The position numbers and the translations under genes were made by a program. The notes under the pieces were generated by a model. It did not search any database. It worked only from the letters and a program-made list of their open reading frames with translations, and had not been told where the DNA came from. This document shows positions 6,633 to 9,010 of a stretch of DNA of 9,010 nucleotides, piece by piece. Origin of the DNA: Xanthobacteraceae bacterium (GTDB lineage Bacteria; Pseudomonadota; Alphaproteobacteria; Rhizobiales; Xanthobacteraceae); NCBI GenBank assembly GCA_030037185.1, contig JASHRR010001169.1, positions 1 to 9,010 on the forward strand, in the 5' to 3' direction. How positions within the stretch are numbered: the first letter of the stretch is position 1; each line of letters begins with the position of its first letter.

Positions 6633-6678
6633 TGTTCGAATTTCGCCATCGTCCAGCTGCAATAAAGAATTTCGAACA
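6633..6678. repeat. TTCGAA-based inverted and direct repeats upstream of rnd
   Basis: TGTTCGAA (6633-6640) and TTCGAACA (6671-6678) are perfect reverse complements. GAATTTCG is additionally repeated directly at 6638-6645 and 6667-6674. The cluster lies 78 to 123 bases upstream of the rnd start, in an A/T-richer gap where the rnd promoter should be, so an operator is possible. No known regulator is recognised. Confidence 0.45.
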
Positions 6679-6795
6679 CTGTGGCAATCGCTTGTTATCC
6701 TGGCCATTTTTCTGCTTCAGGCGGGAGGTAACGGGTGGTGGGGTGGGGCCGGTCGCCGGCCGGTAAGGCGGAGCGATGTCCGACACCTGGAGGAT

Positions 6796-6809
6796 GGGGC
6801 AAAAGCCCC
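6796..6809 (-). terminator. Hairpin after the ThDP-enzyme gene
   Basis: GGGGC and GCCCC with an AAAA loop (TTTT on the transcript strand) form a 5-bp G/C stem 11 bases past the stop. A second stem, GCGGG/CCCGC (6815-6819 and 6823-6827), encloses the stop codon TAA itself as its loop. No U-tract follows, so termination here is tentative. Confidence 0.3.
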
Positions 6810-6819
6810 CACAGGCGGG

Positions 6820-8439
6820 TTACCCGCGTATCTTTGGCATGTGAATGAATTCCCAAGGTGATGGCATTGCCCCGACCGGTACCTCAATCAGGGTTGGCCC
6901 GTCGCGGCGGGCGAATCCGCGTTTGAGGGCCGCGCGTAGCCCGGCCGCGTCCCTCGCCCGCTCGGCGGCAGCCCCGAAGCTCTCCGCAAACCGCAAGAAA
7001 TCGGGGTTGAGGAGGTCGCAAGCGATCAGGCGGCTGCCATATTGCTCGGCCTGGATGCGCTGCACGTTGCCGAAGGCGCCGTCATTGAACACGACTGCGA
7101 CCAGCGGAATGCGATGGCGGATCGCAGTGGCGAGTTCGTTCGCCGTGAACATGAAGCCGCCGTCGCCCGAGATGGCGAGGACTGGGACATCGGGCCGTGC
7201 GTGCTGGGCGCCGAGCGCTGTGGCGTAGCCCCACCCGAGATTGTCCTGGTAGCCCGGGGAAAGGAAGGTGCGCGGCCGGTAGACCGGGAAAGCGAGGCGG
7301 GCCGCGAAGCCCATTTGGGTCACCTCATCGACGAAAATGCCGTCCTCCGGCAGTTCGGCCCGGATCGCGTCGAGGAAGGCGCGCTGAGGGGCGAGCTTTT
7401 CGAAACAGGCGTGCCAGCGGGCGTGGCGCTCGCGCATCTCGGCCGCGCGCGACGGCCGTTTGACATTGTGGGCCGGCAGCGCGTCGAGGAGCCGCCGCAG
7501 GATCGGCGCCGCATCGCCGACGAGCGACACGGCCGGGGGATGCGCGGGCTGCGCCGGGTCGGAATCGACCCGGATCACGGCAAGGTCGTCATCGATCCCC
7601 CATTGCTGGAGCGGGTAGAACATCCGCGTGCCGACGCCGAGCACAACATCGGCCTCGCCCCACAGCTCGCGGCCGAGCGGCAAGGTGACGCTGAGCGGCT
7701 CTCGGCTGTCGAGTACGCCGCGGCCCCGACGATAACCGAGCACCGGCGCCTGCAGCATGGCCGACAGCGCCGTCACCTCGGTGGCGGCGCCCTGGGCGCC
7801 GCCGCCGCAGACGATCATAGGCCGCTTTGCGGCGCCAAGCGTTTTTGCGGCTGCCATCAGCCCATCCTCGTCGATGGCGGGTTCGTGCCGCGCCACTGGC
7901 GCTTGCCGCGCGTCGGCGCCCGGCCGGCCCCACATGTCGATCGCGCACTCCAGCACCGCCGGACCGCGACGGGCGGTGAACATTGCCGCAATGGCTTGCG
8001 CCACCAGTCGCGAGGCGTCGGCCGGTGCCTTGACGCGGGCGGAAAAATCTACGAGTCGCGCAATGATGCCGGCCTGGTCGCGGATCTCGTGAAGATGCCC
8101 TAAACCGCGGCCGATGTCGGCATCCGGAATCTGCCCGATCAGCGCGAGCACCGGTGCATTCATCGCATAGGCTGTGAGCAGTGCCGCACCGGTGTTGAGG
8201 AGGCCGGGGCCGGGGACGACCGCATAGGCCGACGGCCGGCCGGTCGCGAGCGCTGCGCCCAAAGCCATGTAGCCCGCGCCCTGCTCGTGACGCGGGTGAA
8301 CCACGCCGATGCGATCGGAGGCTCGGAAAAGGGCGTCGAACAAGTGATCGTTATGGACGCCCGGCAGCGCGTAGAGCGTTTTGATGCCGTAGGCGATCAG
8401 CGAGGCGACGACCGCCTCGGCGGTGGTCATTTTATCCAT
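6820..8439 (-). CDS. Thiamine diphosphate-dependent enzyme, acetolactate synthase-like superfamily
   Basis: A 539-residue member of the ThDP-dependent decarboxylase/carboligase superfamily (IlvB-like, COG0028), with three domains in order: N-terminal PYR domain (about 4-168), central domain (about 190-320) and C-terminal PP domain (about 350-525). The catalytic Glu is E52 in RHEQGAGYMA. The ThDP/Mg2+ motif is GDGGFMFTANELATAI (425-440), closed by VVFND (449-453), with D426 and N452 as expected metal ligands. A GPGLLNT segment (77-83) replaces the usual AHAS SGPG-x-N. No ilvN-like regulatory subunit adjoins, so biosynthetic acetolactate synthase is unlikely; a carboligase or 2-oxoacid decarboxylase of unknown substrate fits better. 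The start is ATG 8439 with AGGCGG five bases upstream; a second in-frame ATG at 8430 is possible. It runs codirectionally with rnd, with 264 bases between. Confidence 0.92.
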   Translation of the reverse strand: MDKMTTAEAVVASLIAYGIKTLYALPGVHNDHLFDALFRASDRIGVVHPRHEQGAGYMALGAALATGRPSAYAVVPGPGLLNTGAALLTAYAMNAPVLALIGQIPDADIGRGLGHLHEIRDQAGIIARLVDFSARVKAPADASRLVAQAIAAMFTARRGPAVLECAIDMWGRPGADARQAPVARHEPAIDEDGLMAAAKTLGAAKRPMIVCGGGAQGAATEVTALSAMLQAPVLGYRRGRGVLDSREPLSVTLPLGRELWGEADVVLGVGTRMFYPLQQWGIDDDLAVIRVDSDPAQPAHPPAVSLVGDAAPILRRLLDALPAHNVKRPSRAAEMRERHARWHACFEKLAPQRAFLDAIRAELPEDGIFVDEVTQMGFAARLAFPVYRPRTFLSPGYQDNLGWGYATALGAQHARPDVPVLAISGDGGFMFTANELATAIRHRIPLVAVVFNDGAFGNVQRIQAEQYGSRLIACDLLNPDFLRFAESFGAAAERARDAAGLRAALKRGFARRDGPTLIEVPVGAMPSPWEFIHMPKIRG

Positions 8440-8578
8440 TCAGGCCGCCTGGGTTTTCGGTTTGCGCAATTTGCAGATCGGACTCGCGCTGTCGAGGGGT
8501 TGGGAGACGCCACGTTCGAGAGGGTGTTTCCATTTGGTGGCGGGTCAGCTAATACCGCCCGACAATCTCTGGCTTGTC

Positions 8579-8665
8579 ATGCCTGCGAAAGCGGGGCATC
8601 CGGTACAGGCGGTCGTCATTGCACGGCATGATCCCGGCTGCGAAGCCGGGGTTACCGGATCATGC
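8579..8665. repeat. Paired, oppositely oriented REP/BIME-like palindromes
   Basis: The left unit folds as ATGCC/GGCAT (8579-8583 and 8595-8599) with an inner TGC-GAAA-GCG hairpin. It belongs in style to the widespread TCATgCCcGCGAAaGCGGGcAT intergenic repeats of proteobacteria. The right unit has a perfect 7-bp stem CCCGGCT/AGCCGGG with a GCGA loop (8633-8650), enclosed by GCATGATCC/GGATCATGC (8626-8634 and 8657-8665). The units mirror each other through ATCCGGTA (8598-8605) and TACCGGAT (8653-8660), giving the head-to-head layout of bacterial interspersed mosaic elements. Confidence 0.6.
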
Positions 8666-8765
8666 GCCCTCCCACCGACCCGCATGCGGGGTAGCGAGGG
8701 GGCTGACAACCCCATTCACCACGTCCGCGAACCGGGCGTCTAGCGAAACCGGCGGACTCCGCCCC

Positions 8766-8769
8766 GAGG
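8766..8769 (+). promoter_or_regulatory. Shine-Dalgarno of aspS
   Basis: GAGG lies six bases before the ATG at 8776, supporting that start. Confidence 0.6.
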
Positions 8770-8775
8770 CCCTTG

Positions 8776-9010
8776 ATGCACCGTTATCGCACCCACACCT
8801 GCGGCGCGCTGCGCGCTGACCATATCGGCTCCACGGTTCGGCTGTCGGGCTGGTGTCACCGCATCCGCGACCATGGCGGGCTGCTGTTCATCGACTTGCG
8901 TGACCACTATGGCTTGACCCAGGTGGTCGCCGACCCCGACTCGCCGGCCTTCAAGACCGCCGAGAAGTTGCGCGCCGAATGGGTTGTAAGGGTCGACGGG
9001 CGGGTCCGGC
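8776..9010 (+). CDS. aspS: Aspartyl-tRNA synthetase, 3'-truncated by window edge
   Basis: The first 78 residues of a class II aspartyl-tRNA synthetase, which charges tRNA with aspartate. The visible part is the N-terminal OB-fold anticodon-binding domain, opening [12 protein letters not shown] and followed by the signature [19 protein letters not shown] (about 25-43) and VADPDSPAF (51-59). The catalytic class II motifs lie beyond the right edge. The RDHGG residues place a His (H33) where discriminating E. coli AspRS has Leu. In P. aeruginosa, a His here goes with the non-discriminating type that also charges tRNA-Asn with Asp, to be amidated by GatCAB. This fits alphaproteobacteria but is inferred from one residue. 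The start is ATG 8776 with GAGG upstream. It is divergent from the ThDP-enzyme gene. Confidence 0.97.
   Translation, partial: MHRYRTHTCGALRADHIGSTVRLSGWCHRIRDHGGLLFIDLRDHYGLTQVVADPDSPAFKTAEKLRAEWVVRVDGRVR

Larger units (their letters stand above)
8440..8775. other. Divergent intergenic region between ThDP enzyme and aspS
   Basis: Three hundred and thirty-six bases that should contain the promoters of both divergent genes. The left third is plain. The middle and right hold several palindromes: the paired REP-like units at 8579-8665, and CCCGCATGCGGG (8679-8690) flanked by CCCTC and GAGGG (8667-8671 and 8696-8700). No gene is supported. I could not choose a convincing -35/-10 pair for either gene. 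Confidence 0.5.

Noticed and set aside
6633..6678. LexA (SOS) box of the alphaproteobacterial GTTC-N7-GTTC type near the TTCGAA repeats
   Set aside because: The GTTC and GAAC half-sites do not have the required seven-base spacing.
7042..8103. 353-residue plus-strand frame opposite the ThDP enzyme
   Set aside because: It is an antisense shadow produced by third-position G/C bias; the minus-strand gene carries the complete ThDP motifs.
1..9010. CRISPR arrays, tRNA or rRNA genes, transposases, phage or defence genes
   Set aside because: No periodic repeat-spacer pattern, no tRNA-like cloverleaf and no integrase, transposase or nuclease motifs beyond RNase D were found on either strand.

Overview
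The window looks like a chromosomal segment of an alphaproteobacterium of the Bradyrhizobium/Rhodopseudomonas type (Hyphomicrobiales). This rests on the strong G/C preference at third codon positions in most genes, the very characteristic AspRS N-terminus at the right edge, an orphan Bug/DUF534-like substrate-binding protein with the usual RR-x-F-I leader, and REP-like intergenic palindromes. The assignment is by recognition only; no search was run.

Layout. (1) 3-569, plus: C-terminal part of an RlmM/FtsJ-type SAM-dependent RNA 2'-O-methyltransferase, cut by the left edge. (2) 570-1338: 769 bases without a convincing gene, holding an 11-bp direct repeat. (3) 1339-2298, plus: orphan ABC-type substrate-binding protein (ABC_sub_bind family). 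(4) 2492-4168, plus: exported YtcJ-type metal-dependent amidohydrolase. (5) 4169-4506: a regulatory-looking interval dense in inverted repeats, including an 18-bp palindrome that fits the FixK2/FNR-type box, leading to (6) 4507-4734, plus: a 75-residue secreted small protein with a near-perfect Shine-Dalgarno. (7) 4735-5403: 669 bases without a recognisable gene. (8) 5404-6555, minus: rnd, RNase D. (9) 6820-8439, minus: a ThDP-dependent enzyme of the acetolactate synthase/decarboxylase superfamily. (10) 8440-8775: divergent intergenic region with paired REP/BIME-like palindromes. (11) 8776-9010, plus: start of aspS, cut by the right edge.

The genes fall into two groups. rnd, aspS and the methyltransferase are RNA-metabolism genes (tRNA maturation, aminoacylation, rRNA modification). 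The substrate-binding protein, amidohydrolase and small secreted protein form a plus-strand stretch of accessory, mostly periplasmic functions. They are separated by gaps of 193 and 338 bases and probably do not form one operon. The ThDP enzyme sits between rnd and aspS as a metabolic gene of unknown substrate. I do not see a defence system, CRISPR array, transposase, tRNA or biosynthetic cluster. The points most worth a second look are the candidate FixK-type box and repeat cluster upstream of the small secreted protein, and the paired palindromes upstream of aspS.
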